A stretch of DNA of 64,000 bases from Gemmatimonadota bacterium (GTDB lineage Bacteria > Latescibacterota > UBA2968 > UBA8231). The notes under the pieces are model-generated. The model worked only from the letters and a program-made list of their open reading frames with translations. It was not told the origin of the DNA and searched no databases. Location of the stretch: assembly GCA_009841115.1 (NCBI GenBank), contig VXML01000079.1:1-64000 (forward strand). Reading direction: 5' to 3'. Below, piece by piece: positions 1 to 8,144 of the stretch. The translations under genes and the position numbers were made by a program. Numbering within the stretch: the stretch's first letter is position 1; each line of letters opens with the position of its first letter.

Positions 1-70
1 CCATCTCATACTCAGAAGACTCGCAGCATAACGGAGTTTTAAAACGGTCTCTAAGATTTATCCAGACTCC

Positions 71-1387
71 ATGTGGATAGAAGTGGTAACAAGTTATAAT
101 AAAAATAATGTCTATACCGAGTCATTCGAGTATGGACTTAATGGCACAGAGTGGCTTCGTTTTACTCCAACGGAAATAACTGAGGCCAAACCCGGCGATA
201 CGATTGGCTTAAATGAGGTAGAATGGCATCGATTAAATAATTTCATGTTTCTAAATATTAAGCATCCAGACATTAAGGATATAATAGTAGATGATTATTT
301 AAAAAGAATGTCAGGAATATCACTCAGAATGTTGTCTGTAATTCCACTTCAAGAATTGAAAGACATGCGACATTTGGGCCCCATAAGGAAACGTCCCAAT
401 CGCGATTATCGTCCGCAACTAACACCTGATGAATCGCTATGGATAGATGGAACAGAGGCATGGAATACACTTGGAAGAAATCCCCAATTGATTAAAACAA
501 TAAACCACTATATACGAGATGTTTTGAAACTGGGATACTCCATTTGGTCGGGCACTATATCACCTGAAATTGATGAATTAAAAGAACGAGTTCGTGATTC
601 GGTCGAAAAAGTTCATCCCGTAATCATAATGAAGCTTTATGATGAAAAAAATAATATATACTTGGATCTCGCAGATGTTGGTACTGGCGTTTCCCAAGTT
701 ATTCCAGTTTTAGTGGGTACTTTTCATAATGATCGACCAGATCCAAATCGGAATTATTTGAGTAAACCACCAGGGGGATTTTTTGTAATTGAAGAGCCCG
801 AACTCCACTTGCATCCTGCCGCCCAAGTGGCTTTAGGTGACGTGTTTATTGATAGCGTAAGATATAACCGACCTTATCATAATATTCAAGCGATTTTAAA
901 AAAGATTAGAGATAATGAAACTATTGCTCAACCTATTGAAGAATTATTTAAAATTATACAAGAAAACAGAGGTCACCCTGGTATTCTATCAGCTATGGAA
1001 AAATACTTTGAACGAGAGGAAAATAGCAACCTTGACGACATTCAATCAGCGATCGAAAAGCACCTTAAAAAAGAAAAATACAGCAACCGTGATATCCAAT
1101 TATTTCTTGAGGAATTATCTTACAGCATAAACAGTATCTATCGTACTATATTAATCGAAACGCATTCTGAGCACTTGCTGTTGCGATTTCTGCGACGTGT
1201 GCGCGAAACAACAGAAAAAGAAGAACAGACAGATCACATATTAATGCCTGACGATCTGTCAATAGTCTATGTCGTGCCAACATCAGAGGGAGTTGAGTTC
1301 ATTCCACTCAATGTAATGGATGACGGCGACTTTGATGGACCATGGCCAGAAGGCTTCTTTGACGAGCGGTTGGAGGAGCTTTTATGA
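71..1387 (+). CDS. AAA family ATPase (DUF3696/AAA_15-like), N-terminal part missing
   Basis: This is the C-terminal two thirds of an ABC/SMC-like AAA ATPase of the kind often found in defence modules. A signature-like stretch DVGTGVSQV lies at residues 202-210. The Walker B segment FFVIEEPELHLHP is at about 237-249, and an H-loop-type ETHSEHLLLR is near 358. No Walker A loop is present, although the family normally carries one near the N-terminus. Bases 3-77 in another frame encode a plausible beta-rich stretch that runs into this ORF, so the real start may lie left of the window with a frameshift near 66-80. The frame used here is closed by a stop at 29-31. The stop overlaps the next start as ATGA, which implies coupled translation. 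Base composition is clearly more AT-rich than in the metabolic genes to the right, which suggests acquisition by transfer. Confidence 0.8.
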   Translation: MWIEVVTSYNKNNVYTESFEYGLNGTEWLRFTPTEITEAKPGDTIGLNEVEWHRLNNFMFLNIKHPDIKDIIVDDYLKRMSGISLRMLSVIPLQELKDMRHLGPIRKRPNRDYRPQLTPDESLWIDGTEAWNTLGRNPQLIKTINHYIRDVLKLGYSIWSGTISPEIDELKERVRDSVEKVHPVIIMKLYDEKNNIYLDLADVGTGVSQVIPVLVGTFHNDRPDPNRNYLSKPPGGFFVIEEPELHLHPAAQVALGDVFIDSVRYNRPYHNIQAILKKIRDNETIAQPIEELFKIIQENRGHPGILSAMEKYFEREENSNLDDIQSAIEKHLKKEKYSNRDIQLFLEELSYSINSIYRTILIETHSEHLLLRFLRRVRETTEKEEQTDHILMPDDLSIVYVVPTSEGVEFIPLNVMDDGDFDGPWPEGFFDERLEELL

Positions 1388-2286
1388 CGCTTATCTATGA
1401 CTATGCTTTGAAGCCCGAGCTATTTGCAAGGTGTGACCCGAGCGTATGGCGATACTTTAAAATAGAAAAAAAATTTAGTTGGGATGCGGGTTTTATGGTG
1501 GTTCGATACCCCAATAATTGGGATACTCTAATCAGGAAATTAGTAGAAGATAGAAGACAGCTCGACTTGTTGCAGGAACTTATTAAACCGTGGAAAAAAG
1601 TCGTCCGCCCCGCCTCCAGTTGGGATGGTCATCAAACTTGGCTTGAAAATGCTGAGGGAGAGAATTTCTACCCATTTCATGCTATCTTGGCCCTATGTAA
1701 TCCAAGGCGAAAGGCCAATGTAGCAAGTGTAAAGGACATTGATTCCAAAGACAGCCTTTGGCGATCTAATCCTCCTCCCTCAATCACAGTAAATCGGACT
1801 GCTGATTCAATGGCAGCTTGCATCGGGCCTATGCTGCGATATGCAACGCGAATCCGTTTTATTGATCCTCATTTTTGTCCATTGTATGATAGATTTAAAG
1901 CTCCTTTACGTAAATTCCTATCTATCATTTGCTACGGTGAAAATAGAGGTAACGTCACGCTCGAATATCACGTCAAAGCTAATGGCGATTGGAATACGTT
2001 TAAGAATAATTGCCAAGCTCATCTTCCTTGTCTAATCCCTACAGATTTCAAGATCACTATTTACCGTTGGAAGAATAAGAATAGAGGTGAACATTTTCAC
2101 AATCGCTATATCCTCACTAACATCGGCGGTGTATCTTTCGGTAATAGTATCAGCCAACAACCCAAAGGAAAGGACACTATCTGTCGCTTGAGTTCCAATG
2201 ATTGTAACAAATGGATCAGCAAGTTTTCTGGGCACACCCCTGCATTTGATCCGGAGAAAAAAGTAACTATCCACGGTACGGCATAA
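1384..2286 (+). CDS. Hypothetical protein, possible PLD-like fold partner of the ATPase
   Basis: A 300-residue protein that I cannot assign to a named family with certainty. Residues 157-164 (IRFIDPHF) form a hydrophobic strand ending in D-P-H-F. Residues 237-246 (HFHNRYILTN), followed by GGVSFGNS, resemble the His-containing strand-turn of degenerate phospholipase-D-like folds, where HDR or HNR replaces the classical HxK. The start ATG overlaps the stop of the upstream ATPase by four bases, so the two are almost certainly made together. The ATPase-plus-small-partner layout matches many two-gene anti-phage modules in which the ATPase senses and the partner acts, but the effector role is inference. 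The gene is AT-rich like its partner and converges on a GC-rich dioxygenase gene seven bases away, which marks a sharp composition boundary. Confidence 0.7.
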   Translation: MTLIYDYALKPELFARCDPSVWRYFKIEKKFSWDAGFMVVRYPNNWDTLIRKLVEDRRQLDLLQELIKPWKKVVRPASSWDGHQTWLENAEGENFYPFHAILALCNPRRKANVASVKDIDSKDSLWRSNPPPSITVNRTADSMAACIGPMLRYATRIRFIDPHFCPLYDRFKAPLRKFLSIICYGENRGNVTLEYHVKANGDWNTFKNNCQAHLPCLIPTDFKITIYRWKNKNRGEHFHNRYILTNIGGVSFGNSISQQPKGKDTICRLSSNDCNKWISKFSGHTPAFDPEKKVTIHGTA

Positions 2287-2293
2287 GCTCCCC

Positions 2294-3136
2294 TCACCCC
2301 CGAAACGCATCCACCTCCCCCTCGGCCCGATGCCGATAGAGCAGCTTGACCGCCTCCGGCAGGGCCTCATAAGCATCCCTCGGCACAATCGCATTATTGC
2401 GCCCCCCAAATTCCACGCTCAACCACCACGGACAATAGCGCGTGATGATCGCCACCCTCGGCTCCGGGCTAGGATTCGCCGCAGTCGAATGCCAGATCCG
2501 GCTGTCCATCACCAGCGCACTGCCCTCCGGGCCGACGACCTGAATCTCCCCGCGAATCGGCTTGAACTGATCAATCCGCTCTTCCAGTCCTTCTGGCGTC
2601 TGGTGCATCCGCGGGTTGAGCGGATCGCGGTGGCTGCGCGGCACCACCCACGTCCCACCCGTCTCCGGACCAAACGGCGACAGCATCCACAACACCGATA
2701 GCTGCATGGTCGCGTTTGGAAAGGGCTGCGCCACCCGGCCGGCGAAATCCCTGTCGGTCAGGTCGTGCGGCCAATCCGAGTGAAAGCCGCGCCAGTCCAA
2801 GTCCTCGCGGTTGGGCACTTGCGTCTTAAACTCAGTCTGCGCGATCCGCACGTGTCCCCCAAAAACCGCCTGCGCCACCCCCAACAAACGCTCGTCGCCC
2901 AGATACGGCGCGAAATCCGGCAAATACGCAATCAGGCAAACGCCCGGCTCGCCGTTGGGGCCGGTCTGCCGCCCGATGTGTCCGCCCATGGCCTCGTAGT
3001 CCTGCTGCGCCTTTGCGTGTGCTTCTTGCACGTGCGCCCGCACCCGGTCTATGTCATCCTCCGGAATAATCCGCTCCAACACGCACCAACCCTCGCGGCG
3101 CAATTGATCCACTTTTTCCTTTATCTCAGCGTCCAT
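2294..3136 (-). CDS. Phytanoyl-CoA dioxygenase (PhyH) family protein
   Basis: A predicted Fe(II)/2-oxoglutarate-dependent oxygenase of about 280 residues. The proximal iron motif H-x-D is visible in FHSDWPHD, the family segment GGTWVVPRSHRDP follows, and the distal His with the 2-oxoglutarate-binding Arg appears in WHSTAANPSPEPR. The frame extends upstream to a TTG at 3166. I chose the ATG ending at 3136 because GAGAGGG lies just upstream of it and the protein then begins with the expected charged helix. It stands alone on the minus strand, divergent from the catabolic operon that starts near 3228, and its product may serve that pathway. The substrate cannot be told from sequence; most bacterial members are not phytanoyl-CoA hydroxylases. 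Confidence 0.88.
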   Translation of the reverse strand: MDAEIKEKVDQLRREGWCVLERIIPEDDIDRVRAHVQEAHAKAQQDYEAMGGHIGRQTGPNGEPGVCLIAYLPDFAPYLGDERLLGVAQAVFGGHVRIAQTEFKTQVPNREDLDWRGFHSDWPHDLTDRDFAGRVAQPFPNATMQLSVLWMLSPFGPETGGTWVVPRSHRDPLNPRMHQTPEGLEERIDQFKPIRGEIQVVGPEGSALVMDSRIWHSTAANPSPEPRVAIITRYCPWWLSVEFGGRNNAIVPRDAYEALPEAVKLLYRHRAEGEVDAFRG

Positions 3137-3154
3137 AAACCCTCTCATTCTCGG

Positions 3155-3183
3155 TTGCTCAAGCAATTGCGTACTGCTATACT
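3155..3183 (+). promoter_or_regulatory. Sigma70-like promoter for the 3.2-9.2 kb operon
   Basis: TTGCTC at 3155-3160 and TATACT at 3178-3183 are separated by exactly 17 bases. This is a good -35/-10 pair in the short space between the divergent dioxygenase and the enolase-superfamily gene. The predicted transcript would begin near 3190, leaving a very short leader. Confidence 0.5.
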
Positions 3184-3227
3184 AGACCCACTCGCGAATG
3201 CACCCTACCCTTTTCCCGGCCCTTCAC

Positions 3228-4493
3228 ATGCACATCACCGACATCGAGGTCCACGCCATCTGCCCGCCGTATTGCGATTTCAACGCCCTAGCGCTAGCCC
3301 GCTACCACGGCGCGCGCATCCAACGCCGCGCCATCCTCGTCGTCCACACAGACAACGGCCTAGAGGGCCTCGGCGAAAACATCGGCGACGCGCCCGACGG
3401 CGACGCCTTGCGCGCAAAATACATCGGCACCTCGCCCTTTGACTGGATCAACGCCGAGCAGGATCTCGCCATGAACATGGCTTGCTACGACCTAATGGGC
3501 AAGCACCTCGGCATCCCCGCGTGGAAGCTGATCGGTCCCAAAGTCCGCTCGTGGATTCCGGTCGCCGCCTGGACCGTGGCCCAAGCCCCGGACGCTATGG
3601 CCGAAGAAGTGCGCCAAGCTGCCGCTCGCGGCTATCACTGGATCAAGTACCACGTCGATGAAATGCAGGACGTCATCGCCCAAACCGAGGCCATGCAGGA
3701 GGCGGCCCCGCCCTATTTCAAAATCCACTACGACTTCAATGCCAACAGCAACTACTACACCATGCGCACCATTCTCGCCGAGTTGGTCAAATTCCGGGTC
3801 GCCGGCCGCTTTGAAGACGTAGTCCAAGGCACGGACGAAGATGCCTACCGCATGTTGCGTGAACAGTGCCCGCTGCCCATCATCGGCCACCACGTCCCGC
3901 CCGAGGCCATGACCAAGCGCTACGTCGATGGAACCATGGCTGGGCACGCCCCCATCGGCAGTGCCATCAAACAAGCCGCCATTGCCGAGCGGCTCAACAT
4001 GCCCCTCATGTACCAACAGACCGGCGGCACCATCAATCAAGCCTTCTTGGCCCATGAGGTAGCAGCGTTCAAAATGGCCACCATCGACCACGTCAATTGC
4101 TGCCACCTGTGGCAAGAGGACGTGGTCAAAGACCCCATGCCTGTAATCGACGGCAGCGTCGCCGTGCCCGCCGGATCGGGGCTAGGGATCGAACTCGACC
4201 GCGCACAATTGGAAAAATTGGCCAGCGCGGCCCCAGTCGATAAAGGCCGCTTCTTGATCCGCATCCGCTCTGCCGGCGGCCTCACCGCGTATGTGCGCCA
4301 CGACCCCGAGCCGAACGGCTCTACCGACAATCTGCGCTTCCAAGACCGCTTGCACCGCCAAGGCATCCCCGGGCGGCCCCCTTCGTACGCCAACCCGCTC
4401 ACCACCGAATTCTGGGACGCGGACAAAGACCCCGAGCACTTTGAGGAACTGTGGCAGGCTACGGCCGACGGCCCTTTATGGAAAGAGGAATAG
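3228..4493 (+). CDS. Mandelate racemase/muconate lactonizing enzyme family protein
   Basis: An enolase-superfamily enzyme that would abstract a proton alpha to a carboxylate, probably on a sugar acid. The capping domain is followed by a TIM barrel. The barrel strand with the usual KxK reads WIKYHVDE (K-x-H). Candidate metal ligands are the Asp of HYDFN and the Glu of RFEDVVQG, but the usual third acidic ligand is replaced around IIGHHVPPEAM. These departures suggest an unusual subgroup. The frame opens at 3198, but I prefer the ATG at 3228, where the typical N-terminus MHITDIEVHAI begins; no clear ribosome site separates the two. It is the first gene of a six-gene operon, and the next start lies one base past its stop. 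Confidence 0.87.
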   Translation: MHITDIEVHAICPPYCDFNALALARYHGARIQRRAILVVHTDNGLEGLGENIGDAPDGDALRAKYIGTSPFDWINAEQDLAMNMACYDLMGKHLGIPAWKLIGPKVRSWIPVAAWTVAQAPDAMAEEVRQAAARGYHWIKYHVDEMQDVIAQTEAMQEAAPPYFKIHYDFNANSNYYTMRTILAELVKFRVAGRFEDVVQGTDEDAYRMLREQCPLPIIGHHVPPEAMTKRYVDGTMAGHAPIGSAIKQAAIAERLNMPLMYQQTGGTINQAFLAHEVAAFKMATIDHVNCCHLWQEDVVKDPMPVIDGSVAVPAGSGLGIELDRAQLEKLASAAPVDKGRFLIRIRSAGGLTAYVRHDPEPNGSTDNLRFQDRLHRQGIPGRPPSYANPLTTEFWDADKDPEHFEELWQATADGPLWKEE

Positions 4494-4494
4494 G

Positions 4495-5304
4495 ATGAAC
4501 GAAGACGAAAAGTATTTTTTCGATCTTAACGGCTACATCGTCGTGCCCAACGTCTTGTCGGCCGAGGACATCGCGCTGGCCAACGAGGCCATTGACCGCC
4601 ATGCCGATCAGATCCACGAGCGCACCGGTGAGTTGTCGCTATCCGCCGGCTCCAAGGCACTCGAAGGCGTCACCGGACGCGGCGACCTCGGCGGCGCGCT
4701 CTCATGGCCCGACCCGCATGGCCGCCCTTTCCGCGACATGCTGGTCAACCCCAAGATCGTGCCTTTTCTGCACGAAATTCTGGGCACCGGCTTCCGCCTC
4801 GACCACAATCTCGGCATCATCACCATGCGCAAAGGGGCCGAGGGCCACCTCCTACACGGCTCGTCTGGCCCCGGCTTTGACCGCCACCAGTACTACATCT
4901 TCAAAGACGGCAAAATGCACAACGGCCTGACTGTCGCCGCCTACCAACTCGCGGATGTCCGCGAAGGCGACGGAGGATTGTGCTTGATCCCGGGCAGCCA
5001 CAAGGGCAACTATCCCTGCCCGATGGCGCTCCGGCGCGGCGAGGCGTATCGCGAATTCATCAAGCCGATTACCTGCAACGCCGGCGACTGCGTCATATTC
5101 ACCGAGGCCACCACCCACGGCACCCTGCCTTGGACCGCCGACCACGACCGCCGCACTGCCCTCTTCCGCTTCTCACCGGGCAACCTCGCCTACGTACCCC
5201 ACAACTGGTCTGAGGACATGCTTGCCCTAATGACCGACGAGCAGCGCAAAGTCCTCGAACCGCCCTATCACGCACGGTTGGAACGTCCTGTGTTGGACGT
5301 GTAG
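4495..5304 (+). CDS. Phytanoyl-CoA dioxygenase family protein, HxD motif altered
   Basis: A 269-residue PhyH-family protein. The fold is identified by GLTVAAYQLADV, by GGLCLIPGSHKGNYP, and by the distal His region THGTLPWTADHDRR with its Arg. At the place where the iron-binding H-x-D is expected, the protein reads HLLHGSSGPG, with no acidic residue two positions after the His. That arrangement recalls the H-x-G/A of iron halogenases, but the alignment is by eye. The start is the ATG one base after the enolase-superfamily stop, with GGAATAGG as a plausible ribosome site; the frame runs further upstream only as a shadow inside the previous gene. It is co-transcribed with the sugar-acid enzymes around it. 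Confidence 0.87.
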   Translation: MNEDEKYFFDLNGYIVVPNVLSAEDIALANEAIDRHADQIHERTGELSLSAGSKALEGVTGRGDLGGALSWPDPHGRPFRDMLVNPKIVPFLHEILGTGFRLDHNLGIITMRKGAEGHLLHGSSGPGFDRHQYYIFKDGKMHNGLTVAAYQLADVREGDGGLCLIPGSHKGNYPCPMALRRGEAYREFIKPITCNAGDCVIFTEATTHGTLPWTADHDRRTALFRFSPGNLAYVPHNWSEDMLALMTDEQRKVLEPPYHARLERPVLDV

Positions 5305-5372
5305 CCGCGTCCGATTTGACGAAGCAATCGCGCCGCTTTCAATTTCCTAAACCCATAGCTCAGGAAGCCTTC

Positions 5373-6206
5373 ATGTCTAAACGCAAAATCGTCGTCACCG
5401 GTGCCGCCGGATACGTCGCCGGTCGCATGTTACCCGCCCTACAGGAACGCTACGAAACCGTTCTCTTAGACGTAAAAACAACCAACCGCCAAGGCGAAGA
5501 GGTCGCGGGAATCCACATCGCCGATCTAGTGGAAAAGGACCGCAATGCCTACCGCGAACACTTCCGAGGTGCCGACGCGGTAGTCCACTGCGGCTTTGTC
5601 CGAACCGGGCAGGGCGAACAGCGCTTCTGGAACGAGGCCGACAATATCACCATGGCCCACAATGTGTACCGAGCCTGCCAAGACGAGGGCGTGCGGCGGG
5701 CCGTGATCGTCAGCTCCAACCACGCAGCCGACTACTACGAGAATTTGATCTGGTCGGGGCGCATGGACTTCGTCACGCCCGATATGCTGCCGCTGTCGGA
5801 CAATTTCTACGGCTGGGCCAAGGCTTCGTATGAACTGCTCGGTTTCATGTTCGCCTGCGGTGAGGAGGGGCCAGTCCTCGAAAATGTGCAATTGCGCATC
5901 GGCGGCCCCCGCGAGACCGATATCGACGGCTGCGGCGACGATCTACAGCGAATGCACCGTGGCCTAGGAGCCTATCTCAGCGTGCGCGACCAAGTGCAAC
6001 TGGTAACCAAGAGCGTTGAGACCGAGGACATCCGCGATGCCAACGGCGTGCCCTTCCAGATTTTCTACGGCATCAGCGGCAACGCGCACAACTTCTGGGG
6101 CTTGGCCAATGCCCGGCGCGTAATCGGCTATGCACCCCAAGACGACAGCCAAGTGCGCTTTGCCGACAAAATCGCAGCAATTACGCAGGCGGCGCAAGAA
6201 AGGTAG
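5373..6206 (+). CDS. NAD-dependent epimerase/dehydratase family protein (extended SDR)
   Basis: A 277-residue extended short-chain dehydrogenase. The Rossmann motif is VVTGAAGYVAGR at the N-terminus and the active-site pair sits in FYGWAKASYE (Y-x-x-x-K variant with Trp-Ala between). The Ser of VIVSSNHAADYY supplies the third catalytic position. This pattern matches the uronate dehydrogenase/epimerase branch, so oxidation of a sugar or uronic acid is likely but not proven. The start at 5373 is chosen because AGGAAG lies about eight bases upstream; the frame itself opens 57 bases earlier. It is third in the operon, and its stop is one base before the next start. Confidence 0.87.
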   Translation: MSKRKIVVTGAAGYVAGRMLPALQERYETVLLDVKTTNRQGEEVAGIHIADLVEKDRNAYREHFRGADAVVHCGFVRTGQGEQRFWNEADNITMAHNVYRACQDEGVRRAVIVSSNHAADYYENLIWSGRMDFVTPDMLPLSDNFYGWAKASYELLGFMFACGEEGPVLENVQLRIGGPRETDIDGCGDDLQRMHRGLGAYLSVRDQVQLVTKSVETEDIRDANGVPFQIFYGISGNAHNFWGLANARRVIGYAPQDDSQVRFADKIAAITQAAQER

Positions 6207-6207
6207 G

Positions 6208-7278
6208 ATGAGCAAGTTGGACGACGAAATTCGCGTTGATGCAGAAGAACTACTAGAACTAGTCGTCGCCGTTTTCGAGCGGTGCGGCATGTCGCAAGCG
6301 GACGCCGCTCTACTGGCCGATTCGCTCGTGGACGCAGACCTATGCGGCACCCACTCGCACGGCATCTTGCGGGTACCCGAGTACGCAGAGAAGCTGACAA
6401 CCGAAGGCGTGAACCCGACCGCCAAGCCCGAAGTCGTCCGAGAAGGCCCCTCGTTTGTCATAGTAGATGGACGCAATTCAATGGGACAAATCGGCACGGC
6501 CTTGGCCATGCGGAAGGTGATCGGCAAAGCAGCGCAGACCGGCATCGCCGCTGGAGCCATTCGCGGCAGCAATCACTGCGGTGCCATGGCGTATTTCGCC
6601 CGCATGGCGCTGCCGCACGACATGATCGGAATCGCGACCACAAATGCGCTCCCGACGATGGCACCTTGGGGAGGTGCCGAGCGGATCTTGGGCATTAATC
6701 CAATTGCGATATCCATACCGGCAGGAGAGATGTCTCCCATCGTGTACGACGCCGCGTTTAGCGGATCTTCCCACGGAAAGATTCGGATATACCAACAGAA
6801 AGGGATGCGCATACCCGAGGGGTGGGTACTAGACCGAGAAGGTCAGCCCACAACCGACCCCAAGGTGGCGATCGACGGCCTGCTAGCCCCCATCGGCGGG
6901 TTCAAAGGAGCTGGGCTGGCGATGATCATGGGCGTCCTTTCGTCCATGCTTTCCGGCGCTAGCTATGGAACCGAACTCGGTAGCATCGAAGAGGGACCGA
7001 CCCCCGGTGAAGACGGCCACTTCGTCGCCGCCATCCACATCGCCTCCTTCGAGGACGTCGAACGCTTTAAGTCGAGAGTAGATGCCGCCATCCAGCAGAT
7101 CCACGACTGCCAACTCGCTCCCGGTTTCGACCGAGTGTACGCCCCAGGCGAACTAGAAGCGATTCGCCGCGCCGAGTATAGTGCGCAGGGAATCCCACTC
7201 AACCGCGTAACGCTGGCGGACCTGCGCAAGACCGCGGAGCAACTCAGTATCGACGAGAACGAATACACATGGCTCTAG
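6208..7278 (+). CDS. Malate/L-lactate dehydrogenase family (LDH2) oxidoreductase
   Basis: A member of the LDH2/MDH2 family (not the Rossmann lactate dehydrogenases), which reduces or oxidises 2-oxo/2-hydroxy acids with NAD(P). Diagnostic stretches are THSHGILRVPEY with the catalytic His, RGSNHCGAMAYFARMA, TTNALPTMAPWGG and the C-terminal GFKGAGLAMIMG. The 356-residue length is normal. The start ATG lies one base after the preceding stop, preceded by GAAAGGTAGG. Its last ten bases overlap the next gene. In this operon it probably handles a sugar-derived hydroxy acid. Confidence 0.9.
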   Translation: MSKLDDEIRVDAEELLELVVAVFERCGMSQADAALLADSLVDADLCGTHSHGILRVPEYAEKLTTEGVNPTAKPEVVREGPSFVIVDGRNSMGQIGTALAMRKVIGKAAQTGIAAGAIRGSNHCGAMAYFARMALPHDMIGIATTNALPTMAPWGGAERILGINPIAISIPAGEMSPIVYDAAFSGSSHGKIRIYQQKGMRIPEGWVLDREGQPTTDPKVAIDGLLAPIGGFKGAGLAMIMGVLSSMLSGASYGTELGSIEEGPTPGEDGHFVAAIHIASFEDVERFKSRVDAAIQQIHDCQLAPGFDRVYAPGELEAIRRAEYSAQGIPLNRVTLADLRKTAEQLSIDENEYTWL

Positions 7279-8144
7279 AGAATATCCACGAACTCGCCCC
7301 AAGTGTCTTCAGCGTTGACAGCCGCTTTGTCGATGGCAAGAATGGCATTGTGATCGGCAAGCGGGCGGCGCTGGCAATCGACGGGAGCAACTACGAAGAC
7401 GAAGGAGCCGCCATGGCCTCCCTCATTCGCCAAAACGGCTTCGAGCCGCACCGACTGGCGCTCACCCACGGCCACGGCGACCACATCCTCGGCGCAGGGC
7501 CGTTGGCGCAAGGAGAAGTTTTCGCCCACGCCCTGACGCCTGCGGAGATCGAGAAACAGGTACCGGGCTGGGCGGCGCGCTGGAAAGTGGATGAGGCCGA
7601 GGCGCGAACGCGGGTAATCCAGCCGACCATTACCTACCAAGACGAGCTACGAATGGATCTGGGCGGCCTACACGCTTGGATGTTTCCGACGCCGGGACAC
7701 AGCCCGGATGGCGTGAGCATTTACATAGAGGAACACCGCCTGCTATTCGCGGGCGACTCCGTGGTGACCGGTATCGTGGCCGCGATCGGCGCGGGTAACA
7801 GCGAAGTGTTGGAACGCTCGCTCTACAAACTCGCGACGCTCGAAATCGACATTTTGGTTCCGGGTCACGGCGAGGTACTTTTCGGCGAGGATCAAGTGAA
7901 GGACTGGATTCGCTGGGAAGCCAACTATCTGGCGAGTGTGCGCGAGGCCGTCCGCGAGGCACTCGGCGCGGGCATTCCCTCAGAGGATGTGGCGGCACGA
8001 ATCGAATTCGACGAGTTCATCGGCGACCGCCTGCCCAAAGACCGCAACGGCATGCCGCAACGTCACCTGAATACGGTTGCCAAGATCGTGGAAGAAGAAA
8101 TAGAGCGACAAGACAACACATCGCATAGGAGTTCGCTGGGATGA
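7269..8144 (+). CDS. MBL fold metallo-hydrolase
   Basis: A metallo-beta-lactamase-fold hydrolase of 291 residues. The zinc-binding H-x-H-x-D-H is seen in THGHGDHI, a later metal His/Asp pair in TPGHSPDG and FAGDSV, and the last His in VPGHGEVL. Glyoxalase II or lactonase-type activity would suit its place between a dehydrogenase and an oxidoreductase, but this is inferred from context only. The gene overlaps the upstream LDH2 gene by ten bases, and its stop overlaps the next start as ATGA, so translation is coupled on both sides. Confidence 0.88.
   Translation: MALENIHELAPSVFSVDSRFVDGKNGIVIGKRAALAIDGSNYEDEGAAMASLIRQNGFEPHRLALTHGHGDHILGAGPLAQGEVFAHALTPAEIEKQVPGWAARWKVDEAEARTRVIQPTITYQDELRMDLGGLHAWMFPTPGHSPDGVSIYIEEHRLLFAGDSVVTGIVAAIGAGNSEVLERSLYKLATLEIDILVPGHGEVLFGEDQVKDWIRWEANYLASVREAVREALGAGIPSEDVAARIEFDEFIGDRLPKDRNGMPQRHLNTVAKIVEEEIERQDNTSHRSSLG

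Noticed and set aside
915..1130. 71-codon ORF inside the ATPase gene
   Set aside because: Lys/Asn-rich shadow frame of an AT-rich gene with no ribosome site.
2765..3442. Long plus-strand ORF (225 codons) across the PhyH gene and operon start
   Set aside because: Arg/His/Pro-rich translation opposite a clear PhyH gene; a typical shadow in GC-rich DNA.
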